DNA from: Brevibacillus porteri
Lineage (GTDB): Bacteria; Bacillota; Bacilli; Brevibacillales; Brevibacillaceae
DNA length: 64,000 bases
Direction: 5' to 3'
Assembly (NCBI RefSeq): GCF_003013475.1
Contig: NZ_PXZO01000048.1
Coordinates: 1 to 64,000, forward strand
The notes beneath the pieces were generated by a model. It was not told the DNA's origin, made no database searches, and saw nothing but the letters and a program-made list of their open reading frames with translations. Every line of letters begins with the position of its first letter. The stretch's first letter is position 1. The position numbers and the translations under genes were made by a program. Positions 42,580 through 51,390 of this stretch are shown here, one piece after another.

Positions 42580-44274
42580 CTACTTGACTAACTTTCCTGA
42601 TATCGCATCAAGCAAGAAATAAGCCCTCGTGTCTACAGAATAAACCGGAAGTGGTCTTAGCTGCAGGGTCTCCTTTTCTACAGGCAGTATGTAACCCAAT
42701 TCAACAGGGTGACTCTGCAAAAATTGCTTAACTGCTTCTTCCCTCGATATGGCCGTATCCAAATCCGGGAAAGGTCCAATCGGCTTCATAAAATTGTCCA
42801 TGAAATTCACAATCTGTCCTGTCTGCCCATCTACATTGACGAGGTAATTCTGGTCAGTGACGACTACGCCATCATGCAGGGCGAAAAAACTAAAGCTATA
42901 CGCTGTTGAAGTAGGCATCATGATCTGACTCTCATCGATCTTCAGTTCTTTCACACTACTGTCCAAATAAGGCTCCAAAAACTGAACGGCTTTTTCCTTT
43001 GCCTCTTCATACGTAAGCTTTGCATTTGCAGGCTTGTTATCATGCTGTGTTGAACTAGCCGTCTCGATTTTCCCGCGAATCTGGAAGCCTGTTAGCTCCT
43101 TGTTATTCGTATAAACCATAATCTTTTCTGTTCCACCCGAGGACTTGTAGAGAGTCCCTTCCACACCTTTCTTGTCAGGCAGTATACGCTCATCTGCCTC
43201 AAAGCTAACCCCATTCATATCAATCCCGAACTCCTCTGCCATTACTTTCGCTACTTCATCCGCATCCCTAGCCGCCAGCTTTTTACCTCCTGGCTTGACA
43301 GAAATCACGTCAGAGTAACGGCTCGTATGTGAGGAGACACTCTCAACATCTTCTCCTGTCTCCGCATGAAAATACCCTGTCGTCTCAAGAGAATACGTTA
43401 ACAACGGCTTACCTGTATCTTTCTCTAATGAATAGGTCAGCTCTATGAGGGATGCCACTTTTGCGATCACCTCTTCTTCGGACAAAAACGTGCCCGGTTT
43501 CGGAAATGCCTCTGACGATACAGGGGGTTGTGCACCTTCAGGTGTATTTACATATGTGACTCCCTTACTGTTGACACCAACGTAATAGCGGTCCAAAAAT
43601 ACCGGCAGCCCATTTTCATAGCGAGTGTACGCAACGCTACTCCAATCATTATTGGCATTCTGACTTACTTGGTATTGCTTGAATTCGTCTCCCAACAGCG
43701 CTTGTAAAAAGGCAGCAGACATTTGCTTCGCTTCTTCTTCTGTAGGCGAAGGGGCTTCCTCATTCATCGCTTTCTCATTTTCGTAGTTACTGATTTTCCC
43801 CGTGGCTGCCACCATCTCGACAGATACGTACCGCTGCTCCTTTCCTTGCTCCTTTTGATAAAAGACAATTTCATAGACGCCATCTTCTTTTCCGATGACT
43901 TTGGGTTCCATCGTCTTTAGCTCCGGAACGAGATTGAACAGCTTTTCCAAGGTTTGCTTTACGGCAGGTGATACTTCCGCCAGCTTTAGCTGCTGACCCT
44001 TCAACACGAGAGGTGCTTCTGGCTTCGTCGTCATGATGGATTCCGGATGGGTAATCAGCCGGGTAAAAATCGGCGCCAGGAAAAAGACCGCTAGCAGCAC
44101 CGCTGCGGATAATCCCAGTCGAATGGTCGTGCGTCGCATTTTGCTTCTGCTTCGATGCTGTTGCTCGACCTCGACCAGCTTTCTTTCCAATGTGTGCAAA
44201 AACTCGCTGCGGGGGACTGCATCCGGTCTGTTTCGAAATTCCTGTAACACTTCTTCATCGCTAGGAAATTTCAT
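42580..44274 (-). CDS. Probable membrane anti-sigma factor with extracellular YcdB/YcdC domain
   Basis: 564 residues. The N-terminal 47 are cytoplasmic and charged ('DEEVLQEFRNRPDAVPRSEFLHTLERKL'). One membrane helix follows (about 51-70, LGLSAAVLLAVFFLAPIF), then a large extracellular part with 'LKLAEVSPAVKQTLEKLF', 'SVEMVAATGKISNYEN' and 'NVDGQTGQIVNFMDNF' modules like the secreted paralogues. It overlaps the sigma gene by 14 bp, the classic sigma/anti-sigma arrangement. The cytoplasmic part would hold the sigma factor, with release on an envelope signal. The N-terminal part is too short for a ZAS domain and has no HxxxCxxC. Confidence 0.8.
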   Translation of the reverse strand: MKFPSDEEVLQEFRNRPDAVPRSEFLHTLERKLVEVEQQHRSRSKMRRTTIRLGLSAAVLLAVFFLAPIFTRLITHPESIMTTKPEAPLVLKGQQLKLAEVSPAVKQTLEKLFNLVPELKTMEPKVIGKEDGVYEIVFYQKEQGKEQRYVSVEMVAATGKISNYENEKAMNEEAPSPTEEEAKQMSAAFLQALLGDEFKQYQVSQNANNDWSSVAYTRYENGLPVFLDRYYVGVNSKGVTYVNTPEGAQPPVSSEAFPKPGTFLSEEEVIAKVASLIELTYSLEKDTGKPLLTYSLETTGYFHAETGEDVESVSSHTSRYSDVISVKPGGKKLAARDADEVAKVMAEEFGIDMNGVSFEADERILPDKKGVEGTLYKSSGGTEKIMVYTNNKELTGFQIRGKIETASSTQHDNKPANAKLTYEEAKEKAVQFLEPYLDSSVKELKIDESQIMMPTSTAYSFSFFALHDGVVVTDQNYLVNVDGQTGQIVNFMDNFMKPIGPFPDLDTAISREEAVKQFLQSHPVELGYILPVEKETLQLRPLPVYSVDTRAYFLLDAISGKLVK

Positions 44275-44809
44275 TCACACCAGCCCCCTTTTCATAGATG
44301 TGTAACGCCACTTCTTTTACCATCTTCATCGCACGGTGAAAGTCTACCTTGACCTTCGCCTCTGTGCAGCCGAGAATTTCTGCTGTTTCCTTCACCGTAT
44401 ACTCTCTAATTCCCCGCAATACAATGACGTTTCGGTACTTGGGCTTCAGTTGTAGCAGCGCTTTTTCAAAATGAGTACGTTCCTCTTTATCCTGCAGCTC
44501 TTTTTCTGGCAAACCCTCTGTGCTGGGCAACAGCTTTAGCAAGGTCCCGGCAAAAATCGTTTGCAGCCGTTTCTTTCTGTATTCATCGATGGCGACATGC
44601 TTGGCAATATGTAAAATCCAAGTGCGCATACTCGAGCGCTCCTCAAACCTGTGCAAAGATTTAATGACGCGCACAAACACTTCTTGGGTCAAATCCTCTG
44701 CGGCTTCCCGACTTCCAATAAAATGATAGAGATACTGATAGACTTCTTTGGAATACATCCTGTATATCCCTGATATGTCTTGCTGACCTCGATCTTCTCG
44801 AGCATCCAA
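44261..44809 (-). CDS. ECF-family RNA polymerase sigma factor
   Basis: 182 residues from TTG at 44809, behind GAGGAGG. Region 2 ('YQYLYHFIGSREAAEDLTQEVFVRVIKSLHRF', 'MRTWILHIAKHVAIDEYRKK') and region 4 ('LKPKYRNVIVLRGIREYTVKETAEILGCTEAKVKVDFHRAM') are both complete. It resembles SigM/SigV/SigW-type stress sigma factors. It likely reads TGTAAC-16-CGACTA, found before two paralogue genes on either side. No such promoter is seen directly before its own start; read-through from 46.4 kb or another promoter would be needed. Confidence 0.9.
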   Translation of the reverse strand: MDAREDRGQQDISGIYRMYSKEVYQYLYHFIGSREAAEDLTQEVFVRVIKSLHRFEERSSMRTWILHIAKHVAIDEYRKKRLQTIFAGTLLKLLPSTEGLPEKELQDKEERTHFEKALLQLKPKYRNVIVLRGIREYTVKETAEILGCTEAKVKVDFHRAMKMVKEVALHIYEKGAGVNEIS

Positions 44810-44847
44810 GGCTTCTTCCTCCTCTTCTCGCGACAGGACATGATGGA

Positions 44848-44875
44848 ATCCCGCTTCTCATGATAGGAAGCGGGA
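44848..44875 (-). terminator. Hairpin terminator between paralogue B and the sigma gene
   Basis: ATCCCGCTTC (44848-44857) pairs with GAAGCGGGAT (44866-44875). T-content after it on the minus strand is poor, so some read-through into the sigma gene is possible. Confidence 0.65.
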
Positions 44876-44885
44876 TCGAATACGA

Positions 44886-46412
44886 TTATTTGAATGACTT
44901 TCCTGTTACCGCATCAAGCAAGAAGTAAGAAACCGTGTCGATGGAATAAACCAGACTTGGCCTTGCTTGCACCTTCTCATTCTGAACAGGGAACATGTAC
45001 CCGAGCATAGCAGGACGGTCTTTCAAAAACTGTTTGGCGGCTGCTTCTTTGGAAATGGCGGTCTTTTTGTCCGGGAACGGAGCAGATGGCTTCGTAAAGG
45101 AGTTCATGTAATTCACGATTTCCCCAGTCTGTCCGTCTACGTTGACGAGGTAATTCTGATCCGTAACAATCACGCCGTCATGCAGCGCGTAGAAGCTGAA
45201 GCTGTATGACGTTGCAAATGGCATCCTGATCTCTTTTTGATCGATCTTCAGCTCTTTCACACTAGCGTCGAGGTACGGCTGTAAAAACTGCACCGCTTTT
45301 TCCTTGGCTTGCTCGTACGAAAGCTGGGCATTTGCCGGTTTGTTGCCATGCTGTATGGCATTGGCCATCTCGGCTTTTCCGCGGACCTGGAAGCCGGTCA
45401 CTTCGTTGTTGTTCGTATAGACCGTGATTCTGCCGTCTTTACCCTTGGATCTGTAAATTGTTTCCCCTTCTCCTTTCATTTCCGCTGGGGTATGTGTATC
45501 CGTCTCTAACGTGATTCCATCCATCTGAATTTGAAATTCTTCTGTCATCACTCTCATCGCTTCATCGGCATTGCTAGCTGTAAGCTTTTTGCCGCCTGGC
45601 TTGACCGCTATGACATCCGAGTAACGGCTTTTAAGGGAAAAGGCACTCTCGATTTCTTCTCCTGTCACAGCATCCAAGTATCCGGTCGACTCCAGCGAGT
45701 ATTTCAAAGCCGGCTTTCCTGTCTCCTTTTTATGCGCGGAATACGTAAGCTCCATGAGCGAAGCGACTTTCCCCGTCACTTCGTCTTTGGACATTACCTT
45801 TCCTGGCTTGGCAAACAAGGAGGAGGCTGCTCGGAGTGGAGCGCCTTCAAACGTGTTCACGTACGTGACACTCGAACTGTTGACGCCAACGACATAACGA
45901 TCGGTGAACACAGGTACACCATGCTCATGGCGCGTATAGGTAACAGCATCCCATTCGCCCTTTGTTGTCTGAGTGGCTTTGTACTTTTTGAAATCGTTGC
46001 CCAAGAGCTTTTGCAAAAATGCCGCAGATTTTTGTTTGGCAACCGCTTCCGATGGCTGATTGTTTTGCTTTTGCATTTCCTGATCATTTTCGTAGCTATG
46101 CATAGCACCAGTCGTTGCATCCAGGCCCACCATGGCATATAGCTCCATCTTGCCTGAGGCAATTTCTTTATCAAAGCGCAGCTCGTATACACCGTTTTTC
46201 GGTCCGTTCATCTTTTTGTCCATATTTTTCAATTCAGGCTGGATGGTGTAGAGCGTTTGGAGTGTTTTTTCTGCTGCTGGTGAGAGCTTTACTTCCTGCC
46301 CTTGATTGTCCGCAGCTTGTACGGTCATCGTCGGGTGTTGTAGCCATACCGGGGTTGTCGCCAACAGGCTTGCCATTAGTAACGTGCTTGCCAATTTCTT
46401 TGTATGTTTCAC
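44886..46412 (-). CDS. Secreted YcdB/YcdC-type protein, paralogue B
   Basis: 508 residues from GTG at 46412 behind TGGGAGGG. Signal peptide (KHTKKLASTLLMASLLATTPVW), then the same modules as paralogue A: 'MVGLDATTGAMHSYENDQEM', 'YVVGVNSSSVTYVNTFEGAP' and 'NVDGQTGEIVNYMNSFTKP'. Residue patterns agree with A over the full length, indicating a recent local duplication that carried its promoter and terminator. Secreted or wall-associated. Possible role as a modulator of the neighbouring anti-sigma factor. Confidence 0.8.
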   Translation of the reverse strand: MKHTKKLASTLLMASLLATTPVWLQHPTMTVQAADNQGQEVKLSPAAEKTLQTLYTIQPELKNMDKKMNGPKNGVYELRFDKEIASGKMELYAMVGLDATTGAMHSYENDQEMQKQNNQPSEAVAKQKSAAFLQKLLGNDFKKYKATQTTKGEWDAVTYTRHEHGVPVFTDRYVVGVNSSSVTYVNTFEGAPLRAASSLFAKPGKVMSKDEVTGKVASLMELTYSAHKKETGKPALKYSLESTGYLDAVTGEEIESAFSLKSRYSDVIAVKPGGKKLTASNADEAMRVMTEEFQIQMDGITLETDTHTPAEMKGEGETIYRSKGKDGRITVYTNNNEVTGFQVRGKAEMANAIQHGNKPANAQLSYEQAKEKAVQFLQPYLDASVKELKIDQKEIRMPFATSYSFSFYALHDGVIVTDQNYLVNVDGQTGEIVNYMNSFTKPSAPFPDKKTAISKEAAAKQFLKDRPAMLGYMFPVQNEKVQARPSLVYSIDTVSYFLLDAVTGKSFK

Positions 46413-46461
46413 AGTTGTTCCCTCCCAAGGAATTTTGTGTTTGTTTTTTTGTCCTATGTAA

Positions 46462-46489
46462 TAGTCGGAAAAACCACCGGGAGGTTACA
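46462..46489 (-). promoter_or_regulatory. ECF sigma-factor promoter of paralogue B
   Basis: TGTAAC (46489-46484), 16 bp, CGACTA (46467-46462); same elements and spacing as upstream of paralogue A. Flanking bases (TTTTGTAACCTCC, CGACTATTACATAG) are also shared. Confidence 0.75.
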
Positions 46490-46492
46490 AAA

Positions 46493-46517
46493 TAAAAAAA
46501 CCACCCTTTCAGGTGGC
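46493..46517 (-). terminator. Terminator of the hxlR gene
   Basis: CCACC (46501-46505) pairs with GGTGG (46512-46516), followed on the minus strand by T7. It abuts the ECF promoter of paralogue B. Confidence 0.65.
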
Positions 46518-46522
46518 GATTT

Positions 46523-46903
46523 TCATGACCCGTGAGCAGTAGATAGCGACTCTTCTGGTACCTCTGTTTGAAAATGTTCTCCCCATTCTCGCAAATACTC
46601 AATGACAGGTCCCAAGCCTTTCCCTAGCTCGGTCAATTCGTACTCTACTTTTGGCGGAACGACCGGATACACTTCACGCTTTACGATTCCTGCTTCCTCC
46701 AGCTCCCGCAATTGTTCTGCCAGCATTTTATGATTCACACCGATTATATTTTTCTTTAATTCCCCGTACCTTTTTTTCCCTTTGAACAGCTGACAAATGA
46801 TTGATACCTTCCATCGTCCCGCAAAAACCGAGACAGCAAGCTCGATCGGGCAAGGATATTCCTTGCCATTTAATAGGTACCTCATCGCTGGTTTCTTCTT
46901 CAT
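46523..46903 (-). CDS. HxlR-family transcriptional regulator
   Basis: 126 residues from ATG at 46903 (MKKKPAMRYLLNGKEYPC). HxlR winged helix with the typical 'CPIELAVSVFAGRWKVSIICQLFKGKKRYGELKK' start containing the conserved Cys, then 'GVNHKMLAEQLRELEEAGIVKREVYPVVPPKVEYELTELG' (both cited as family pattern; the longer runs span residues 17-50 and 54-93). Such proteins respond to quinones, aldehydes or redox stress via the Cys. It is divergent from a nitroreductase gene with an operator-like dyad between them. Confidence 0.88.
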   Translation of the reverse strand: MKKKPAMRYLLNGKEYPCPIELAVSVFAGRWKVSIICQLFKGKKRYGELKKNIIGVNHKMLAEQLRELEEAGIVKREVYPVVPPKVEYELTELGKGLGPVIEYLREWGEHFQTEVPEESLSTAHGS

Positions 46904-46921
46904 CCCACTCACTTCCCTTTT

Positions 46922-46952
46922 CGTAAGTATTAACCGAAAAAGTGCGTACTTA
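46922..46952. promoter_or_regulatory. Operator-like dyad between hxlR and the nitroreductase gene
   Basis: GTAAGTA (46922-46928) and TACTTAC (46946-46952) form a perfect 7-bp dyad spaced by 17 bp in the divergent promoter region, a size that suits an HxlR dimer. Confidence 0.5.
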
Positions 46953-47077
46953 CTTTTCTTTAGTGTATTCGGTATGCTCAATTTTGTAAAACACTTTTAA
47001 AGGAGGGACCCTCATCGAGGTAAGCGCCCATTTTCTATCAACGGTTTCATAAACTTATTCGAAAGTAGGATGACATT

Positions 47078-47740
47078 ATGCGTAAAGATCAAATCATAGA
47101 AGCCTATCAATTCAGACACGCCTGCAAAGAGTTTGATGCAGCTAAAAAAATTACGAATGAAGACTTTGATTTTATTATGGAGACGGCTCGTCTGTCCCCC
47201 AGCTCCTTTGGCTTTGAACCATGGAGCTTCCTCGTGCTGCAAGATCCAGCTCTTAGAGAAAAGCTGCTACCCGTCACATGGGGTGCGCAAAAACAACTGC
47301 CGACCGCAAGCCATTTCGTCATCGTACTGGCGCGGACCAAACAAGAAATGGCCGCTGATTCCGAATATATCCAGCATATGATGAAAGACACGCAGGACTT
47401 GCCGGAAAGCATCGTACAGCAAAAAGGCGCTGCTTACGATCACTTCCTGAAAAATGATTTCGCCCTGTTTGACGACGAGCGAGTCATGTTCGAATGGGCA
47501 TCCAGACAGACCTACATCGCGCTTGGCAATATGATGACGTCTGCTGCCATGATCGGCATTGATTCCTGCCCTATTGAAGGCTTTGCAAAAGAGAAGGTCG
47601 AGGATATCCTCGCGGCGGAGGGACTCCTCGACAGAGAACGCTTCGGCGTCGCTTGCATGGTGGCTTTTGGCTACCGGAAAAATGAACCCCGTGCGAAAAC
47701 CAGACAAACGAAGGAAGAGATTATTCGTTTTATCGGGTAA
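47078..47740 (+). CDS. NAD(P)H-dependent nitroreductase-family oxidoreductase
   Basis: 220 residues; FMN-binding nitroreductase fold with 'RHACKEFDAAKKI' (phosphate-contacting Arg), 'LSPSSFGFEPWSFLVL', 'FEWASRQTYIALGNMMTSAAMIGIDSCPIEGF' region and 'FGYRKNEPRAK' at the C-terminus. It reduces quinones, nitroaromatics or similar electrophiles. Divergent HxlR control fits a detoxification role, as with other hxlR-nitroreductase pairs. AGGATGA precedes the start. A strong bidirectional terminator follows. Confidence 0.88.
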   Translation: MRKDQIIEAYQFRHACKEFDAAKKITNEDFDFIMETARLSPSSFGFEPWSFLVLQDPALREKLLPVTWGAQKQLPTASHFVIVLARTKQEMAADSEYIQHMMKDTQDLPESIVQQKGAAYDHFLKNDFALFDDERVMFEWASRQTYIALGNMMTSAAMIGIDSCPIEGFAKEKVEDILAAEGLLDRERFGVACMVAFGYRKNEPRAKTRQTKEEIIRFIG

Positions 47741-47762
47741 AACCAGTTATTGGCTCCACGTA

Positions 47763-47791
47763 AAAAAGCATTCGAATTCCGAATGCTTTTT
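47763..47791. terminator. Bidirectional terminator
   Basis: AAAAAGCATTCG (47763-47774) pairs with CGAATGCTTTTT (47780-47791) between convergent genes; T-runs on both sides. Confidence 0.88.
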
Positions 47792-47800
47792 GTCGTTTAC

Positions 47801-49000
47801 TTACTCATCCGTATACTTAAAGCCTACGATACGACCTGCTTCATCCACGGAGATCGTGATTCCCTTGCCTTTGGCTGGACGGAACGTCACCTCTGCTGTC
47901 ACAAACCCATAGACGTAGTCTTCAAAAATGGCACGGCCACCGCCCTGCTCGACCTTTGCCTCTACTTTATACTGGCTTGCTTGATCGCCCACCAGCTGTT
48001 TCAAGAAAGCGGCTGCCTTCTCTTTTGCCACCTTCTCGGCAGGGAGCTTTTTCGACACCCACTCTGGATTTTGGATCATTACTTTACTCAATTCGTTTGT
48101 ACGGGTATCCATGATAACGAAAGCTTCTGCACGAGGAGTCGGACTGTACACTCTTTTTTGCGCTTCAAACATTTTCAGGAGTTGCCAGTTACCTTCGATG
48201 CCATAGTTATCATAATCGGAAAACTTTGCAGTGTCTGGGAAAAGCTTCGTCACCTCGGCTACTACCTTTTCCACCTCAGGGGAAAACTTGCGCTGCTCCA
48301 CACCCGCTGGAATGCTCACTTCGAATGTTTTCTCATCGAATACAGGTTGGAAATCCACCTTGTCTACGGTATACGAAAACGCTTGCGCTTGATTGTGGGA
48401 GAAGGTGCGTTTGAGCAGCAGCCCTGTTTCTTTATCGATCCACAGGTCATCCTGGTAATGGTGAAGCTTGCCATCGATTTTCGCGTCTTCTTTTTTGACG
48501 ACGTGATACACGGCTCGATTCAACAGTTGTGCTTCCTTCACGGTGATCGCCACCTTCGAATCTGGCAACGCCACTTTCAAGCGCTGTAGCTCTCGCTTCG
48601 TCTTGTTGATTTCATTATCGTATGTGCCTATCGTTGCGGAGTGGACAAACCCGCTGCCGCCTTCTTGATACGCCGCCACCTGCCCTGCCTTCCCTGCGGC
48701 ATGCTGAACCCTTTTCCCGTCTGAGATTTCCTCTCTCCATTCTCCTTTGATCGTGTTATCCCATGTTTTTGCCTTTTGGGTCTCGGTGCCCTGCTTCCCT
48801 TTCGATGTGTGCGTGGATTCGATGAACATGGAGATAGGCTGTTTTTTGTCCATTTCTTTGACGAGCTGATCAAAAGTGATCGCTTGCACTTTATTCGCAG
48901 CGATTACCATGTTCGTTTGCGCTTGTGCGCTCCCCAATGGGGATACCGCTGAGAGAAGGAGTGCTGCCATGCTAGCGGTAACAAGTGCTTGCTTTTTCAT
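47801..49000 (-). CDS. Secreted RseB/LolA-like protein with PepSY-type C-terminus
   Basis: 399 residues with signal peptide (MKKQALVTASMAALLLSA, cleavage near AQAQT). Residues 40-230 resemble the LolA/RseB (MucB) half-barrel seen in sigma-E regulators ('KTWDNTIKGEWREEISDGKR', 'LWIDKETGLLLKRTFS'). The C-terminal part 'TRTNELSKVMIQNP' and 'SVDEAGRIVGFKY' resembles YcdB units. Its closeness to an ECF sigma/anti-sigma pair suggests a role in envelope signalling, but a clear ECF promoter was not found. Confidence 0.72.
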   Translation of the reverse strand: MKKQALVTASMAALLLSAVSPLGSAQAQTNMVIAANKVQAITFDQLVKEMDKKQPISMFIESTHTSKGKQGTETQKAKTWDNTIKGEWREEISDGKRVQHAAGKAGQVAAYQEGGSGFVHSATIGTYDNEINKTKRELQRLKVALPDSKVAITVKEAQLLNRAVYHVVKKEDAKIDGKLHHYQDDLWIDKETGLLLKRTFSHNQAQAFSYTVDKVDFQPVFDEKTFEVSIPAGVEQRKFSPEVEKVVAEVTKLFPDTAKFSDYDNYGIEGNWQLLKMFEAQKRVYSPTPRAEAFVIMDTRTNELSKVMIQNPEWVSKKLPAEKVAKEKAAAFLKQLVGDQASQYKVEAKVEQGGGRAIFEDYVYGFVTAEVTFRPAKGKGITISVDEAGRIVGFKYTDE

Positions 49001-49175
49001 GTCGGTTCATCCTTTCGACTCGTTGATTGCTGTTCACTTGTTACGATCCTCGTCATGCACAGCTTGTGACACAAACCCCTAAAAAATATGTTTTTCAAAT
49101 TTCTGTCACGTTTTTCTCCCCGGCAGGATCATCCCTTTTAGCAAATCGCTAGTATACATAGGGAGAACAATTCAC

Positions 49176-50492
49176 ATGAAATTTCAAATGGTCAACCACG
49201 CTTCATTTCTATGGGAACACGATTCCATCAAATTATTGACCGATCCTTGGCTTACGGGAACTGCCTTTGATAACGGCTGGGGCTTGTTAGCCAAGACCCG
49301 CTTCACCTCTGAGGATTTTGCCGAGATTACGCATATATGGTTTTCTCATGAGCATCCGGATCATTTTCATCCACAGAGCCTGCGAACCATACCCGAGGAG
49401 TATCGCAAGCGAATCACAATCCTCTACCAGCAGTCAGCCGATAAAAAAGTAATCGAATGGTGCCGTGCTTTTGGCTTTCAGCAAGTCATTGAGCTCTCCC
49501 CGGACGAATGGTACTCCTTGTCCGACGATGTCTCTGTCTTGTGTCGGCCGTTTCCTGTCGGCGACTCCTGGCTGTGCATCAAGACAGCTGACATGACGAT
49601 CCTGAACCTGAACGATTGCGAGGTCAGCACCACACAGGAAGCCAAGGATATCCTAAACCATGTCGGTGACATCGATCTGTTATGGACGCAATTCTCGTAT
49701 GCAGGCTGGGCGGGGAACAAGGAAGACTTCCTACTCCGAAAAAAACGAGCCATGGAAAAGCTCGCCCGGGTGAGAAAACAGGTGGAAGTCCTTCAGCCTC
49801 TCTACGTGGTTCCCTTCGCCAGCTTCGCCTGGTTTTGTCACGACGAAAACTATTACATGAACGATGCAATCAATAAAGTAGACAGTGTGTACCGCCTCCT
49901 ACAGGAAGAAACGGATGCCGAACCGATTATTTTGTATCCCGGCGATACGTGGACGCCACATAAAGCTCATGATCCTGCAAAGGCGCTCGCTCTCTACGCA
50001 CGCGACTATGAGAAGATGGCTTCCTCTCCTACTCTTCTTCCTTCTGTCAAAATCGACTGGAACAAGCTTTTTGAGGCTGGCTTGGACTTCAAGGAACAGA
50101 TTCGGAAAAATAATCATTCGCTGTTTCTCTCTATCGTTAGGCCCGTTACCTTTTATTTGTCAGACTATCAAAAGACATTTCGCTTTTCCCTAGCAGATGG
50201 GTTGATCGAATCCCCATGCGATCCACTCGATTGTGATGTGGAACTGTCATCTGAGGCCCTGCATTATTGCTTCACCCATTTGTGGGGATGGAGTACACTG
50301 CGCATCAATGGCAGACTACAAGCACCAAAAGGTCGGAAAGCCCGTTTCAAGCGCTTTATCATGCTCGGGCATGTTGCACAGTTGAACAATTTCGGTATTT
50401 ATATGGGTTGGAACTGGACGTTTGTCCGTTTTGCGGTAAATTATTTGGGAGAGAAGATTCGCAACCGCTATATTGCGACACACAATATATGA
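49176..50492 (+). CDS. MBL-fold metallohydrolase
   Basis: 438 residues. The metal motif is SHEHPDHF (HxHxDH, about residue 62). 'SWLCIKTADMTILNLNDCEVS' follows, resembling the metallo-beta-lactamase half of CMP-Neu5Ac hydroxylase-like and related large MBL proteins. The C-terminal half is a separate domain with 'WGWSTLRINGR', which I do not recognise. There is no signal peptide, and the substrate is unknown. AGGGAG precedes the ATG; the gene is divergent from the RseB-like gene. Confidence 0.8.
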   Translation: MKFQMVNHASFLWEHDSIKLLTDPWLTGTAFDNGWGLLAKTRFTSEDFAEITHIWFSHEHPDHFHPQSLRTIPEEYRKRITILYQQSADKKVIEWCRAFGFQQVIELSPDEWYSLSDDVSVLCRPFPVGDSWLCIKTADMTILNLNDCEVSTTQEAKDILNHVGDIDLLWTQFSYAGWAGNKEDFLLRKKRAMEKLARVRKQVEVLQPLYVVPFASFAWFCHDENYYMNDAINKVDSVYRLLQEETDAEPIILYPGDTWTPHKAHDPAKALALYARDYEKMASSPTLLPSVKIDWNKLFEAGLDFKEQIRKNNHSLFLSIVRPVTFYLSDYQKTFRFSLADGLIESPCDPLDCDVELSSEALHYCFTHLWGWSTLRINGRLQAPKGRKARFKRFIMLGHVAQLNNFGIYMGWNWTFVRFAVNYLGEKIRNRYIATHNI

Positions 50493-50500
50493 AAATAGGA

Positions 50501-50539
50501 AAATACACCCATTTTACCGTTTTCTAAATGGGTGCATTT
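50501..50539 (+). terminator. Terminator of the MBL gene
   Basis: AAATACACCCATTT (50501-50514) pairs with AAATGGGTGCATTT (50526-50539) with one mismatch; no long T-run. Confidence 0.6.
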
Positions 50540-50693
50540 AGCCCTAGTCACCTTGAGTGTGTAAGAGAGAAGGATTGTTGTTTGAATTTTCGAAATTAAC
50601 CTCTCGTATTTCCAGTATTATACACCCCATGATAGAATCGAAAAGGAAATTCCGTACATTTCCAATTATGTATAAAAAGGTGGATCTATTCAG

Positions 50694-51362
50694 ATGAAAA
50701 AACTAGTATCCGTAGCTTTGCTGCTCTCTATGTTGGCTATCACTGCTTGTTCGAACAAGCCAGCTGATACAAAGCCAGCTGAGCAAAATGCAGCACAAAC
50801 AACAGAAGCTACTAAAACAACAGAAGCTGCTAAAACAACTGAAGCGCCAAAAACAGATTCTGCTGCACAAGCGCCAACTGCAACAACAAACGACAAGCTG
50901 GAAGCGAAAAAGGTTCTGAACGACAAAGTAGAAATCTTGATTCCAAAAGGCTTTACTGTCATGTCTGAAGAGATGGCGAAAGTAAAATACCCAATGGACA
51001 ATCGCCCTTCCTTGATTTATACCGATGAAAAAGGCACCATTAACATCGCGTTTAGTCATACGGAAACCCCTGTTCTAGAGGACAGCCTCATCAAAGACAT
51101 GAAAGACCCGATGAAAAAAGCGTTTTCCAATTTGTACAAAGATGCAACCTGGTATCGCGATGAAGTAATCGAAATCAACGGGAAAAACGTTGGTGTGTTT
51201 GAACTGCTGACACCTGGCGCTGATACGAAAATTTACAACCTCATTTTCTTTACAGAGCTCGATGGCAAAATGCTGATGACCACTTTCAATTGCACCGAAG
51301 CACAAATGGAAGAGTGGAAGCCGCTTGCGCAAGAAATTTTGATGTCTTATAAAGTGCAATAA
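50694..51362 (+). CDS. Lipoprotein with Thr/Ala/Lys repeat linker
   Basis: 222 residues. Lipobox ITAC (Cys about 19), then a low-complexity linker with threefold 'KTTEA'-type repeats (residues 36-56), then a compact alpha/beta domain of about 150 residues ('VEILIPKGFTVMSEEMAKVKY', 'NLIFFTELDGKMLMTTFNC'). The domain looks like those of secreted Bacillus lipoproteins of unknown function. AAGGTGG lies upstream. The repeat DNA could vary in copy number. Confidence 0.78.
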   Translation: MKKLVSVALLLSMLAITACSNKPADTKPAEQNAAQTTEATKTTEAAKTTEAPKTDSAAQAPTATTNDKLEAKKVLNDKVEILIPKGFTVMSEEMAKVKYPMDNRPSLIYTDEKGTINIAFSHTETPVLEDSLIKDMKDPMKKAFSNLYKDATWYRDEVIEINGKNVGVFELLTPGADTKIYNLIFFTELDGKMLMTTFNCTEAQMEEWKPLAQEILMSYKVQ

Positions 51363-51390
51363 GGAAACAACGATCCCCCCCTCGTAGAGT

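Noticed and set aside
47750..48589. Plus-strand frame of 279 codons opposite the RseB-like gene
   Set aside because: No start context or motifs; the minus frame has a signal peptide and conserved units.
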